From Mesocentrotus franciscanus (taxonomy: Eukaryota; Echinodermata; Echinoidea; Camarodonta; Strongylocentrotidae): 64,000 bases of DNA. Where the stretch lies: contig CP137685.1 in NCBI GenBank assembly GCA_037976565.1, positions 16,031,659 through 16,095,658 on the forward strand, given 5' to 3'. The position numbers and the translations under genes are program-made. How positions within the stretch are numbered: position 1 is the first letter of the stretch; each line of letters begins with the position of its first letter. Shown in pieces: positions 44,801 through 55,106 of this stretch. The notes below the pieces were generated by a model. That model was not told where the DNA came from and made no database searches. It was given only the letters and a program-made list of their open reading frames with translations.

Positions 44801-47309
44801 GAACAATGAGAATCACAACACAAATTGCCAAGATGGTTATCAGTTTGTGACGTCATGTCCTCACAACTTATCAATTGCTTTATATAGTTTAATCCCATTA
44901 ATTTCCTTTTTATCCCCCAAAACTTGATTTCCCATGCCTTTGCCCAGGTTATATGATTTGTATCATATTGCGTGCATGACATTTCCCAAAACTTTTATGA
45001 ATTTTGAAGAATTGATACTATTTTCTGAATATTGTATTTCATAATTATTGATTTTTATATAAATAGTTTATCAAAATTCAATTTTTCATGATTTAACTGG
45101 ACAAAAATTACTCTTTATTTGTGCATCCACACAAAAACATATTACTAACAATCTAACTTGGATGCTGGTGTGAAGAAATAAGATTCTTAGGGTGAAAATA
45201 GGAAATTTATATTATCAATATAAAGAAAATAATTAGTGGATAGTGAGGACCATACGTCACAGACTCATGAGTGAGTTGCCAATTTGTGTAGTGATTTTCA
45301 AAGTTGTTCATGTCATTAAAAATTCATAACTTTCTTATTAGTTATCCGATTTTGCTCAAACTTTTTTTGATTGGTTTGTCTGATTTTTCTGGTTCTATTG
45401 AAAGTAAGTTATTTTTGGAGTGGACTTGGGCTTTAATTTGGACTTGAACTATGTTATGGCAGGCTCTTCAGTGTTCATACCACTGCACTCTAAAAACTAA
45501 AATATTAAATCGCCATTTAAAAGGGCTAAGGAGTGACCACCTTTTCAAAATGTCAAATCTACACTTTTAACGTGCTGGATTCAACATTTATAGTGTTGGA
45601 TCCAACATGTACAAAGTGTTAATGTACCATTTTAATAAAATTGTCACTCATCAGCCCTTTTGAATGGTCACTTAACATTTTAGTTTTTAGAGTGTGGTTG
45701 CTCTCATCATTGCTGGCATTGCTCTCTCAAGGGACGTGTAAATCGTGGTCACAAATCTACAGAATTTGAATGTCTTGATAGCTCATGTTTGAAGAAAAAA
45801 GGATTATGTAAAGATCATAGATTTCCTTAGATATTTTTTCTCTAATGTTACATCTGCATGGTTCCATACCTGTTATGGACATAAATTGACTACATAGTTT
45901 AATTTGAAGTCTTAGGTGGAACTTAAATCTAAATGTTACTCTGAGAAAACCTCTGTTAGATTTGCACTTTCCTTGAGTGACCACTACTGGGAATGGTGAG
46001 AGCAATCAATGGTATATACACTATGAACATGACGGACAAAGAAAGAGGACAAAATATACAATTCCTCATTCTACCCTCAACAATTTCTGTGGTAGACAAA
46101 GGAACATCCCTTCACTGCTTTTATGTAAAAATGTGTAGAACAGGTGTCACATGCATATTCACCTGTTCTACTTATTTTACATAATAGCAGTGAAGGAATG
46201 TTCCTTTGTCTACCACAGCAATTGTTGAGGGTAGAATGAGGAATTGTATATTTTGTCCTCTTTCTTTGTCCGTCATGTTCATAGTGATAATCTCGCACTG
46301 GAAACAGTTCAATAATCATGAAGCCTTTAGTATATCCATTCCATGATGAATAAAATATGGCATGTGGAGATGAGTTATGTGGCATCTATGAGTTAAGGTC
46401 AGTTAGTATTATTTTCAAATTCCGATTAATTTCACCCAGTATCAGTTATTTAGCAAACTGAGAAAATCAACGCACTTTGCTTCCTCTTCATTCTGCACAA
46501 TTTGTTTGAATTCTCTGTAATGAAGACTAACCGGTGTTATGATAAAACAGAATCAGGAATATTATATTCATGCTTTATTCTAAATTTTCTACAACACCTT
46601 CACTTTTATATTTTTACAATATAATCATCCTAGCGCATGTTTTGATCTCTTTTTTTTTCCATAGATATTTCGAAAACGTAACATTTCTTAATCTCAAATG
46701 TTATATTCTTACTATATTTAAACTGATGGTCCGCTTTTTGGTTTTGGAATTATTTTTTTATCTTCTCTTTTCATAGATTTGGCTGCCTATTCGGATTACG
46801 TCGCGTCTGATGTACCGATACTTAATACCGACGATCCACTAACAACAGCTGCTGAAGACACTGCAGTAGTTTCGTCAAGTACGCATAACATCGAAATTCT
46901 GAACTTGAAAACCAGACCAAGTCTAACTGTGTCAGACGGGCCGGTGTACGAGTCACATCTTCTAAATATATTTCTACTTGGACTTTGCGTTTTGTTCTTC
47001 AGCATCATTCTGATATTGTCGTGTGGGTGTTGTCTTCGTAAGATTAGAAAATTAATGGCTGCGAAAAATGTAAACGCCGATATTAATATGGACGTAACGA
47101 ATATTGGATCAATGCAAGCTCTTTCGCTTAGCTCAGCTTACCAAGACCTGAACGCCCCACCTCGGTTACTGGATAAACGAAACACCGGTGTGCTTCATCA
47201 TGATTATGAATATATAGCAACTGATGGTGACGGAAATGGTGATTTGAATCTCTCGCAATACGTCAAAAAAAGAGAACAACATGAATACATGGACTTGCAC
47301 CATTTATGA
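41446..47309 (+). CDS. Two-Ig-domain type I membrane receptor (whole coding span)
   Basis: Exons 41446-41485, 41946-42106, 42532-42766, 43883-44052, 44478-44631 and 46777-47309 join in frame: 1293 nt, 430 residues plus stop. Order: short signal peptide, Ig-like domain 1 (about 30-146, V-set style with C44, W64 and the DSGLYFC motif), Ig-like domain 2 (about 147-253, with LTC, FW and VEC), a threonine/serine-rich stalk, a transmembrane helix (about 315-339) followed by a basic LRKIRKL stop-transfer, and a tyrosine-rich tail. N-glycosylation sequons occur in both Ig domains (NLS, NKT, NFT, NLT, NTS). Each Ig domain is coded by two exons in a 1-0-1 phase pattern. I cannot assign an orthologue; it looks like an invertebrate immune-type or adhesion receptor. 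Confidence 0.85.
41738..41808. repeat. (GA)n microsatellite in Ig gene intron 1
   Basis: About 70 bp of AGAGAG with one TGAGAG interruption, 140 bp before exon 2. Confidence 0.95.
41946..42106 (+). CDS. Ig receptor exon 2: first half of Ig domain 1
   Basis: Residues 14-67. Shows ETVTLPCSHRW (first Ig cysteine) and HVTWFLT (the core tryptophan), typical of strands B and C of a V-type fold. Acceptor ATAG|TGCAAA, donor ACG|GTAATT, phase 1 in and phase 0 out. Confidence 0.85.
42437..42515. repeat. ATT-rich microsatellite before Ig exon 3
   Basis: Irregular ATT/TTATTA repeats ending about 17 bp before the exon 3 acceptor, so it forms part of its upstream T-rich context. Confidence 0.9.
42532..42766 (+). 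CDS. Ig receptor exon 3: second half of Ig domain 1
   Basis: Residues 68-145 plus one base. Contains LIIADVRSTDSGLYFC, the D-x-G-x-Y-x-C hallmark before strand F, and an extra cysteine pair (HDCPIGRGKSSC) that could form a second disulphide. Acceptor GCAG|GATCCC lies just after an ATT-repeat tract; donor G|GTAAGT. Confidence 0.88.
43883..44052 (+). CDS. Ig receptor exon 4: first half of Ig domain 2
   Basis: Residues 146-202, starting G-TYPSIRITSS, with ETLTCSAF (cysteine), TIFWNSHG (tryptophan) and the sequons NFT and NLT. Acceptor TGAAG|GGACC, donor GAG|GTAAGT, phase 1 in and phase 0 out. An inverted-repeat element begins 17 bp after the exon end. Confidence 0.82.
44069..44218. mobile_element. 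GGGCCCTGTTTC inverted-repeat element (copy 2)
   Basis: 150 bp, same family as 11034-11179 but in the opposite orientation internally. It starts 17 bp after the end of Ig receptor exon 4, so it must leave the donor undisturbed. Confidence 0.75.
44478..44631 (+). CDS. Ig receptor exon 5: second half of Ig domain 2
   Basis: Residues 203-253 plus one base: SSVTFHPTYADNNKWVECGI gives the second cysteine in a W-V-E-C context rather than the usual Y-x-C, then VSLKVQ as the last strand. Acceptor GCAG|GGACTT, donor G|GTAAAC. A 768-bp TTAA-flanked element lies about 30 bp downstream. Confidence 0.85.
44665..45432. mobile_element. TTAA-flanked element with long inverted repeats, Ig gene intron 5
   Basis: 768 bp; left end AGGGCAAGTCCACTCCAAAA, right end the reverse complement with small changes, continuing for about 100 bp (CAAAATCGGATAACTAATAA pairs with the far side). 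TTAA at 44661-44664 and 45433-45436. A different subfamily from 20213-20767. Confidence 0.75.
45486..45694. mobile_element. CACTCTAAAAACT inverted-repeat element, Ig gene intron 5
   Basis: 209 bp, CACTCTAAAAACTAAAAT at the left and ATTTTAGTTTTTAGAGTG at the right. A second inner pair (GGGCTAAGGAGTGAC / GTCACTCATCAGCCC) extends the arms. Non-coding. Confidence 0.7.
46019..46286. repeat. Near-perfect 268-bp palindrome in Ig gene intron 5
   Basis: Two arms of about 127 nt, differing at only three substitutions and one small indel, joined by a loop of roughly a dozen bases (around TCACATGCATA). Starts CACTATGAACATGACGG. Flanks share ATA, which could be a target duplication. If transcribed with the intron it would fold into a long hairpin RNA. 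Confidence 0.85.
46777..47309 (+). CDS. Ig receptor exon 6: stalk, transmembrane helix and tail
   Basis: Residues 254-430 plus TGA at 47307-47309. A Thr/Ser/Asp-rich stalk leads to a hydrophobic helix starting LLNIFLLGLCVLFF and ending ILSCGCC, then LRKIRKL. Tail tyrosines sit in YQDL, DYEYI, SQYV and EYMDL; YMDL and YQDL fit Y-x-x-L and could be half-ITAM or SH2 sites. The frame ends right after EYMDLHHL, but the same kind of motif resumes in another frame (see 47299-47545). Confidence 0.85.
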
Positions 47310-47545
47310 AACACCCGACAATGAACAGGACTTATATCTCGATGGATATCCTTCCGACCAGGGACGCATTATCGGATGATGGAGTGGCAACAACGGCTGA
47401 TCCATTTCGTGATAAACATGAGTGCATCGACATGACTGAAACTGGTTACCAAACGCCCTCAGCGGGGAAAGATGTAGACCTTGATGGATATCTTCCTCCG
47501 TATACTCCGAAACCAATTCGAGCGAAAATGGTGGGAAAACAATAA
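47299..47545 (+). pseudogene. Out-of-frame continuation of the receptor tail
   Basis: After EYMDL in the annotated frame, the frame one base on (47299-47376) reads TIYETPDNEQDLYLDGYPSD and the third frame (about 47360-47545) reads ECIDMTETGYQTPSAG, then KDVDLDGYLPPYTP and a TAA. Aligned, both are E-Y/C-M/I-D-L/M ... Y-E/Q-T-P ... L-D-G-Y modules. Two same-direction one-base shifts would make one continuous tail. This could be an inactive allele, two sequencing errors, or lost tail sequence. YETP and YQTP fit Y-x-x-P SH2-binding sites. Confidence 0.65.
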
Positions 47546-50500
47546 CTAGGGTGCATCGTGCATATTAATGAAAATGCACCTCAAATAACAGTACTGTTGA
47601 AGTTTATAAGAGTTTAAAGGTAATGCACAGTACTGTTTAAGGAAAATTTTGAAAATTGGATGGACAGTAATTCTTTAAAATGTTGATATATTTGGATGCC
47701 CCTGTGCATTGGATGTATTATAAGCACTAGAAAATTTAGCTCCTAAAACAGTTCCGCTTTCGAGAAATTGAATAATCAAAATTTACCGGTGCTAGCTCCC
47801 GGTAAATTTCAAATATTTCAAATGGCGCCTAATTAAGGCCATTCCATATGGTAGCTGCGACCATGGCAATCTCAGAATATGCAGTTCTGATATATAATTT
47901 CCAAACGGGAATAGCAAATCGGTCGATTAATTGTAGTCAAGAAACATTGTTTTAAAGCTAAAGTAATATCAGTCTTGAGAGGGAGCTACATGTATACAAC
48001 ATAAAGAGTTTATTATTTACAATTTCACCAGTTTAGACTCGATTCAAACCGCGACAACGATCATTGAATATTTTAAAATCGCATATGCTTCCAATATGTT
48101 CATTTGAACCAAATTCATGACCCCATACCAAAACTTTGTATATACCTTTAAATGAAAGACTGGAGGCTGCCGTGCAACAAAACATGATTCTCCGTGACTA
48201 CGTCACAGTGCAGCGTCGACCACCTTAATTTCACGTGCTCCCGTGAAAAGATCACAAAATCACAAAATTGCATAATTATGACTTCTTTGATTTAAAGTGA
48301 GCCAGAAAAAAGTAAAAAGAGGAAAGAGGGGTCAACGTAAGGAGCATAGTTTGAGATCTAGATCTGCAAGGAAAGATAAGGACGGAAAAAATGTTGGAAG
48401 GTGACGGCGATGAAACACGTGGAGACGAGCATGCAGCGGAGAATATGAGCTCGAGAAGCAGAGCATCACCGCCCGGGGGCGAGTGGCGAGGATGACCCCC
48501 TGATCGAGAAAGAGGACTCCTGAGAAATTTAAATAGGGGGTCATAATATATCTTAGATAGGGGGGTACATTGAGCAGTGTTCCGGATTAAGGGGGAGGGG
48601 GGTCTCCAAGGCAGGAAAAGCCCGCCAAAGGGGGGGGGGGGTCAGAAATGATTAGGCAGTCCTAAGATAGGGGGGCCGCGTACCCTAAATGACACTGAGT
48701 GGGGCGCCCCACTCCGGGGTCGATCGGAGGGACCGCATTCTTGTTCCCAAAATCTCCGGTAGAGGGGTACTTTTCACGCTACGAAGTACGGTCCAAGAAT
48801 TGTAAAAAAAGGGGTGTATTTGACTTTTCACCCGGAGATTTCTTTAAATATGGGGTGTTAATTTTTTTTTCTCTCTCTTTGGATTCCTGAGAAATTAAAA
48901 AAGGGGTTATAAAACATCAAAAAGGGTGTGTTTTTTTTTCTCTCTCTCTCTTTGGACTCCTGAGAAATTTAAAAAGGGGTTATAAAATATCTTGAATATC
49001 ATAGATAGGGGTACATTTAGCAGTGTTCCGGATTAAGGGAGGTCTCCAAGGCAGGAAAAGACTGCGAAGGGGGGTTCAGAAATGTTGGCAGTCCTTGGTT
49101 AGGGTGTGCTTTCAAAGGGAGCTAGGAACATGATGCATATATACGCGTACCCTAAAAACACTGAGTCGGGGGCCGGGGCAACACAAGGGACATAGCATCT
49201 TTAAAGTGTACCATTGCAATCACCGGAAGACAAAATAAATTGTGTATAGCTAGAATGAATAAAAAACCTAAAATATACTTCACCTGGCATTACGTAAGTA
49301 AACGGTTAAGGATAACATTAAACCGTTTGTATAGGGCTGGCGCGGAACCCAAGTCGGACTTGGGATCTGCGCGAGCCCTATTCTTTCCGAGAGCGTACAC
49401 GCGCGCTATAACTAGTCTACTCAACAAAACGCTTTACTGTCCATTGAAAATTATGTATTTAAATTGTAATATCTCTTTGTAGAAGTAATATTGGTAGCTC
49501 ATATAATAAATAGCCACAGTGAATATAATCCCTTACATGAAGAGCAAAACATGTTTTGGTGATTGGTAGACTTTAAAGATATTTACATTCAAATTCAATA
49601 CATAATGATCACAAACCAGAGTAAACAAAATATGAAAAATATAAGGTATATCAAAACGTAAGTGACCTATTCATGCAAGAATATGATTGTTCCAGTCGTA
49701 TTTTTGTATATATAAAACGGACAAACATGATGATAGTTACAATGATATCAATATTAAAGGGATAGTTGAGATCTGTAGCAGAGGGCGCTACACAAAATTA
49801 TTTTTTGTAAGATAATGAAAAACTGAGTGTCAAATTTGAAAGAATATATAATTTAAATGACAATCATCTTTGTTTGATCAAAATCGGTTCAGAGGCGGCT
49901 GAAATATCCATAAATATAACCATTTCTAATATTTGTGGTGATCCACAAATAGGCCTACTCGGTAATTTTTAACAAGCCGTTGAAAAACGAGATAGCGCCT
50001 TATACGTTTTATTCCAGCCAATGCCAATATTTTTTGTTGGCTTTTTTCGTGTTGGTTATAATACGCACAACCAGCCGGCCCCTGTATTGTTATCATTAAT
50101 TAATTAATAAATTTATTAATTAATTAATTAACGGTCAACGTATTTTTTTGAAAAAGGAGCTGAATTGGTATGATCGTATTTAATCTAAATTCACGCATTT
50201 TCGGGTCTAATATTACCTTCATAGCAATTTTAGATTCTAAAAGGGCACTAGAAATGTCATAAATAAGAATAAGAGCAATAACCATGCATTTTGAAGGCAT
50301 TTGCGGTCTTAAACAAGAACTCAACTATCCCTTTCATAAATATATTTAATGATATGAATAATGAGATAATGACAGCAAAAGTAAGACTTACTTGCAAAAT
50401 TAATACATTTAGTAAACATAAACGTAAACTGCATCAGTCCTTTCCACTTTTTGGTGCTTTCCTTTGTACTGAAGCATGCACATGATTGTATTCCATTATA

Positions 50501-50887
50501 TTTCAGCTATCTTCTGAACTTTCAAAGTGTATTTCTTGTATTACTTAAAAAGTAATAATTATCTTAAGATATATCCAATGTAAACATGTAAAAAAACAAC
50601 TTTGGTATCCCGTGTGTTAGGCTATATTCAGATGATATACATGTAGGCCTACATTTTTCGTCGTTGCTTATATATGATCTTTTAAATCGAAAAAATGTTA
50701 TCTTCTCTTGTTGATTTATCATTATTATGATAATTTTTGTAAGAATGCCTGACAATCTCATGACTATCAAGCAATTGATTTACAAACTAATAACTGTCTG
50801 TACATACAATAATACATTTAAAATGTGCAACAGAATTTGAATAATCCGCTTTTTATGAGGATACCAATTAATTATATATATTATATA
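47546..50887. other. 3' flank of Ig receptor and intergenic sequence
   Basis: Should include the receptor 3' UTR, but I cannot fix a polyadenylation site. Otherwise the 48505-49180 repeat and an (ATTA)n palindromic run near 50095-50130. Confidence 0.45.
48505..49180. repeat. Dispersed repeat with internal tandem duplication (copy 2)
   Basis: Two units (about 48505-48700 and 48900-49180) share CCTGAGAAATTTAAA, AGTGTTCCGGATTAAGG, GGTCTCCAAGGCAGGAAAAG and GTACCCTAAA..CACTGAG. A CTCTCTCTTTGGA block is also duplicated. Related to 39790-40115. Confidence 0.65.
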
Positions 50888-51587
50888 GGCGTGAAGAAAA
50901 TGGTCTAGGAACGTGAGACGTAGCTGTACTTAACAATTTTATTACGAGTGATATTAAAGACCCTATCCGATGAAAATACAACTTTTTATTAATGGAAAGC
51001 TGAATGAACATAGAATACAAATATAAAGGAATTCAAAATATTTTCCATTTCAGTATTGCACAAAAGCGAATTAAAACCTTTTTTCCGCACCTCTCCAAAT
51101 TACAGGTCAACAGGGTCAAATTTGCCGCAGTTACAGTGACGACACCATATGTGCACGCCTATATAGCTGAGGCGATGAGCCGTGCTTAATTAATGCAAAG
51201 TCATTGTGAATATGCGTACTCCACATATGGTGATGTCATCAATTCGATAGCTAGTTTTTAGGTCAACAACTCCCGATTTTCACAGCTTTAGATTTCGAGT
51301 TCTCAGAGAGCTGTTACTCGTCTGACAGGCACTAAAGTAGCATATAATGGGTATTGTTGTAATCTATGGCTTGTCAGCTTTCCTTTGATATATAATTCAT
51401 CTATTTCATTTTTCACTTCGGACAGGGTCTTTAAGTTTGTATGCCATGTATATTTGTTCATACAATGTATTTGTTTCTGTATGTGTTTGCACTTCAGAAC
51501 CTGAAGAAGGCATCACGAGCCGAAAGCTCGTAATAAAATTGTAAAGTACAGCTACGTCTCACGTACCTAGACCATTTTCTTCACGCC
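50888..51587. mobile_element. TA-flanked element with 61-bp inverted repeats
   Basis: The first and last 61 bp are inverted copies with two mismatches, starting GGCGTGAAGAAAATGG, flanked by TA. Near the right end, CTGAAGAAGGCATCACGAGCCGAAAGCTCG forms a small stem. With the inner TTAA element removed it is about 225 bp, so non-autonomous. Confidence 0.7.
50958..51430. mobile_element. TTAA-flanked element nested in another element
   Basis: 473 bp between AGACCCTATCCGATG and CTTCGGACAGGGTCT, TTAA at 50954-50957 and 51431-51434. It interrupts the element at 50888-51587. Confidence 0.65.
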
Positions 51588-52149
51588 TACATTTTCTGGA
51601 ACACCCGTTGTCATGTCAGAGTTGAGAATTCTCCAACGAAAGAATTCTCGCACTTTTATATATATTATATATAATGTTTTTAACGGAGATGGCGCTGTAC
51701 CAATCTCAATTCGCTTGAACTTCACATTATAAATAATTGTTTGGGGCCTTGAGAAAATAATAAAAATATCTTTAAAAAAAAAAAAAAAAAAACATAAAAA
51801 ATCGACTTAGCTAAATATTATCTATTTTTTTAAAATCTAATCTTGCTGTAATTAATTTCATCTTACCATGCATCATGTCTGTCTTTGAAAAAAGTTACTT
51901 TTTCGTTTTTTCGTAACTTTTTATGATACAAGGCCAAAATCTGTTGATTATGATGATGATGATGCTTAATGTGTCATAATATAGGCTATACTCATGTGAT
52001 CTCCTTCTCGTCAATCTTCCTTTCTCCGTCTCTCCGCTTAAATTAAACTTCTTCCATTTTGTTGCGCGTTGTTGTTAATGTTCTTGTTCTTGTGACGAGT
52101 ACACGAATATAACGGAGAAGCACAGACATCAAGACAGACATCAAGACAG

Positions 52150-52569
52150 ACATCGGACCTAGAAAGAGAGAGAGAGAGAGGGAGAAGAGAGAGAAGAGAG
52201 AGAAAAGAGAGAAGAGAGAGAGAGGGAGGAAAGATGGAGAGGGAGAAGAGAGAAAAGAGAAAGAAGAGAGAGGGAGAAGAGAGAGAAGAGAGCTGAGAGA
52301 GAATAGAGAGAGAGAGGAAAGATGGAGAGAAAGAAGAGAGAGAGGAGAGAGAGAGAGAGAGAGAAAAGAGAGAGAGAGAGAGAAAAAAAATGGAGAGGGA
52401 GAAGAGAGAAAAGAGAAAGGAGAGAGAGAGAGAGAGAGGAAAGATGGAAAGGGAGACGAGAGAGAGAGAGGAAAGATGGAGAGGGAGCTGAGAGAGAATA
52501 GAGAGAGAGAGAGGAAAGATGGAGAGGGAGAAGAGAGAGAGAGAGAGAGAGGAAAGATGGAGAGGGAGA

Positions 52570-52603
<34 letters not shown>

Positions 52604-52695
52604 TCGGAAAGAGAGAGAGAGGGGGAGAGAGAGATAAAAGAGAGAAGATCACGAGAGAGAGTCGAGGGAGAGAGAGAGAAAGAGGAAAGATGGAA
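52150..52695. repeat. Purine-rich GA satellite, about 545 bp
   Basis: Continuous AGAG with interspersed GGAAAGATGGAGAGGGAG units of variable spacing. It creates long open frames on both strands that I regard as artefacts. Confidence 0.95.
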
Positions 52696-52699
52696 AGAT

Positions 52700-53789
52700 G
52701 AAAACTCATTACCTTAAAGATACTATGTCCCTTTTGCAGCCAACATCAAATTCTGTAGAACTTTGCAGGAATTATGAATATGTCATGTATGTCCTATCTG
52801 TGAAATTTAAACGTTAGCAGTGTCCTAATATTCAAATTATGCAAGGAAACCCGTTTACTTGCTAGACTTCACTGTCAGACACTATTGAGTGACTGACTGG
52901 CTTTTTTCATCTTTGGTAATAACATACATAAAATGAGCTGTAAAGGGTACATGAGCATTTGTCTACATCAATAACCCACTTCTTGTAATGGCCAAAATTA
53001 AACTGATTGAATCTTTGCGCAGCATAAAACGTACGACCATTCGGTACAATGGTCTGAAAAATCAGACTATTACTTACTGGCTCTATAGCTCCTAAGTCGA
53101 TTCGACAACTAATAGTCGTTATTTTCCCACTTAAAGACATCTTCAAGCCCCCTTTTTGTAGGGAAGTTCTAAATTAGTATTGTCTTTCAAATGCCGTTGG
53201 AATTTAACCTTTTCATTTTGGGGCCTGCAAATGGGACGTAGTACCTTTAATGGGCCAATACAAAGGCCAATAATCGGTCCATTCAGAGTCTGTGTGGAGT
53301 CGACGGTTCGACGGTGTGACTGATGTTTTAGAGTGAATTTGTTTACATTATATATTTTTATTTTAGTACATGTGAGATCAGAATAATCAATAAGACAATA
53401 ACAAAAACTTCACAAAGACCATATAATTATGTGCACCTCGATCGCTGCCCGAATGAATGTAATTATGGGCCAATTGCTCGAATATTGCGATGACAGCTAC
53501 CCAGATATCGCCATCGTTAAAATACTTCAACAAAAAATGATTGGTTGTTAAAGTTGAAAGAGAACTTGACAACAATAATTATAAGGTCAGCCCACAATAT
53601 AACATGCCACGCCCCCTTTTCAGTTAATCCGGCAATCATTGCCAAATTTTATCGAATCGTATTATATTTGAGTCCTATATTATCTCCTCAATTTCCTGAT
53701 TAACCATTTAAAAATGCATTTAAGAACATAATATTATGTTACGTATATATTACATTGTATTTAAGAGAAACAAATATGTTATATGTGAA
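52700..53789. other. Noncoding upstream of the MTTP region
   Basis: No repeat family or coding frame recognised. If 53790-54069 is a first exon, this holds the MTTP promoter; motifs such as GATTAACCATTTAAA (53698) are suggestive only. Confidence 0.35.
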
Positions 53790-54069
53790 TAAAAATACAA
53801 ACCTTAGGATGTTTTGCTTAGATTGGCAGCACGTACGTTATTTGCATACAATCAACCCGCGTTGATGGTTTGCGACAAACAGCTGATCGCAACAACTATA
53901 CAGACGTGCCTGCGCCTACTGTACATTTCGCAGCGTACCTTACTAAAGCGGAATAGAAGAGAGACCAAGAATAGATTGCGACCCAACTTGCTGTATTATT
54001 TAGTTGCTGTAGTCGATGTGGACTGTTCTTCTGAAAATACTTGACTCTTGAGTTGTCAGCTCATTCAAG
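53790..54069 (+). other. Possible 5' noncoding exon of MTTP
   Basis: Ends at TTCAAG|GTAGGTC, a good donor, and could splice to the acceptor at 56907. A 76-codon open stretch from 53814 stops at 54044, before the donor, and resembles no family I know, so I read it as untranslated or chance. Placement is by spacing and the donor only. Confidence 0.25.
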
Positions 54070-54863
54070 GTAGGTCTATGCTTAAGTTAAGGCTAACAAA
54101 GCTGCTTAAATCTTCTTTTTTTTTAAAATAAATATTATTCGCTGTTCGTAGAGACGTAAATTTTCTCACACTGTTCATAACCATGCAAGCCCAAGCCTAG
54201 GTGCAAGGATTGAAGGCCAGGACTCAGGAGCTAGGACAGAGGTAGGATTCCTTGGTTTAACACAGTCAGTAGTACTAGTAGTAGGCCCTACCGTATTACT
54301 ACTACTTATACTAGTATAGTAGTTAGTACTACTACTACTACTACAAAAGTATTCGGTTTATAATTGTACATCAATGTCATCATGCTCAGTAAAAAGAACT
54401 ATGACTATGAGCCGTGGATTTGTTGACGAGACCCCCTCCCCGGCCCTGTTGACGAGATTAGCTTGTAGTTGTACTATAACTTAAGTGCCTTTGTCTATAG
54501 TATAAGGTTAAGTCTGAGTTTCGTTTGAAGAAACATGTGCATGCTCTCTTCTCAAATCTCAATGAGTTGAGTAAATTGATTTTTTAAATTGAGCCTTTTA
54601 AACTTGTTTTGTGGTGGATGGCAATGGTGTGTGCTAAACCAATTAAAAGGTCCTTCTATCTGTAATTTATGAAAGTTGCATATAGGTAAATTTATTTTAT
54701 GTTAATGATTTTTTTAAAGGGACAAACTTTCCTTGTCAATTCAAATAACAGAAATCAGACTGGGTTTTGTTAAACTGTGTTCCAGGTAGAGAGGGTTAGA
54801 CTATAAATTGCAGGTGAAGCCAAGAAATGATTACTTTTTTTCATGTTGGGATATTTAACAAAT

Positions 54864-55106
54864 GAGTTTAATTCCAAAAGGAGCTAAATCCACTTTTGAT
54901 GAAAATTGAGTTATTGATATCAAAACATTGTTCACTTAAGTACCCGTCTTTCTACAAAAGTATTTACCTAAATTTTTTGGAGCAATTATGAAAAAATGCA
55001 CCTTCTAATATCACTTTTCCATAGACGCATGTACAAAATCTGGTAAACAAATCCTTTTTTCTCCGAAGTTACAAAAGTGGATTTAGCTCCTTTTGGAATT
55101 AAACTC
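54864..55106. mobile_element. 243-bp element with perfect 35-bp inverted repeats
   Basis: GAGTTTAATTCCAAAAGG to CCTTTTGGAATTAAACTC; all 35 bp pair exactly. It lies between the candidate MTTP noncoding exon and the signal-peptide exon. Confidence 0.75.

Noticed and set aside
52038..52709. 223-codon minus-strand Ser/Leu frame
   Set aside because: Arises from the GA satellite; no domain, no splice context, open on several frames.
53814..54044. 76-codon open frame as a protein gene
   Set aside because: Starts with a plausible ATG but has no family similarity and ends before a splice donor; better read as untranslated exon or chance.
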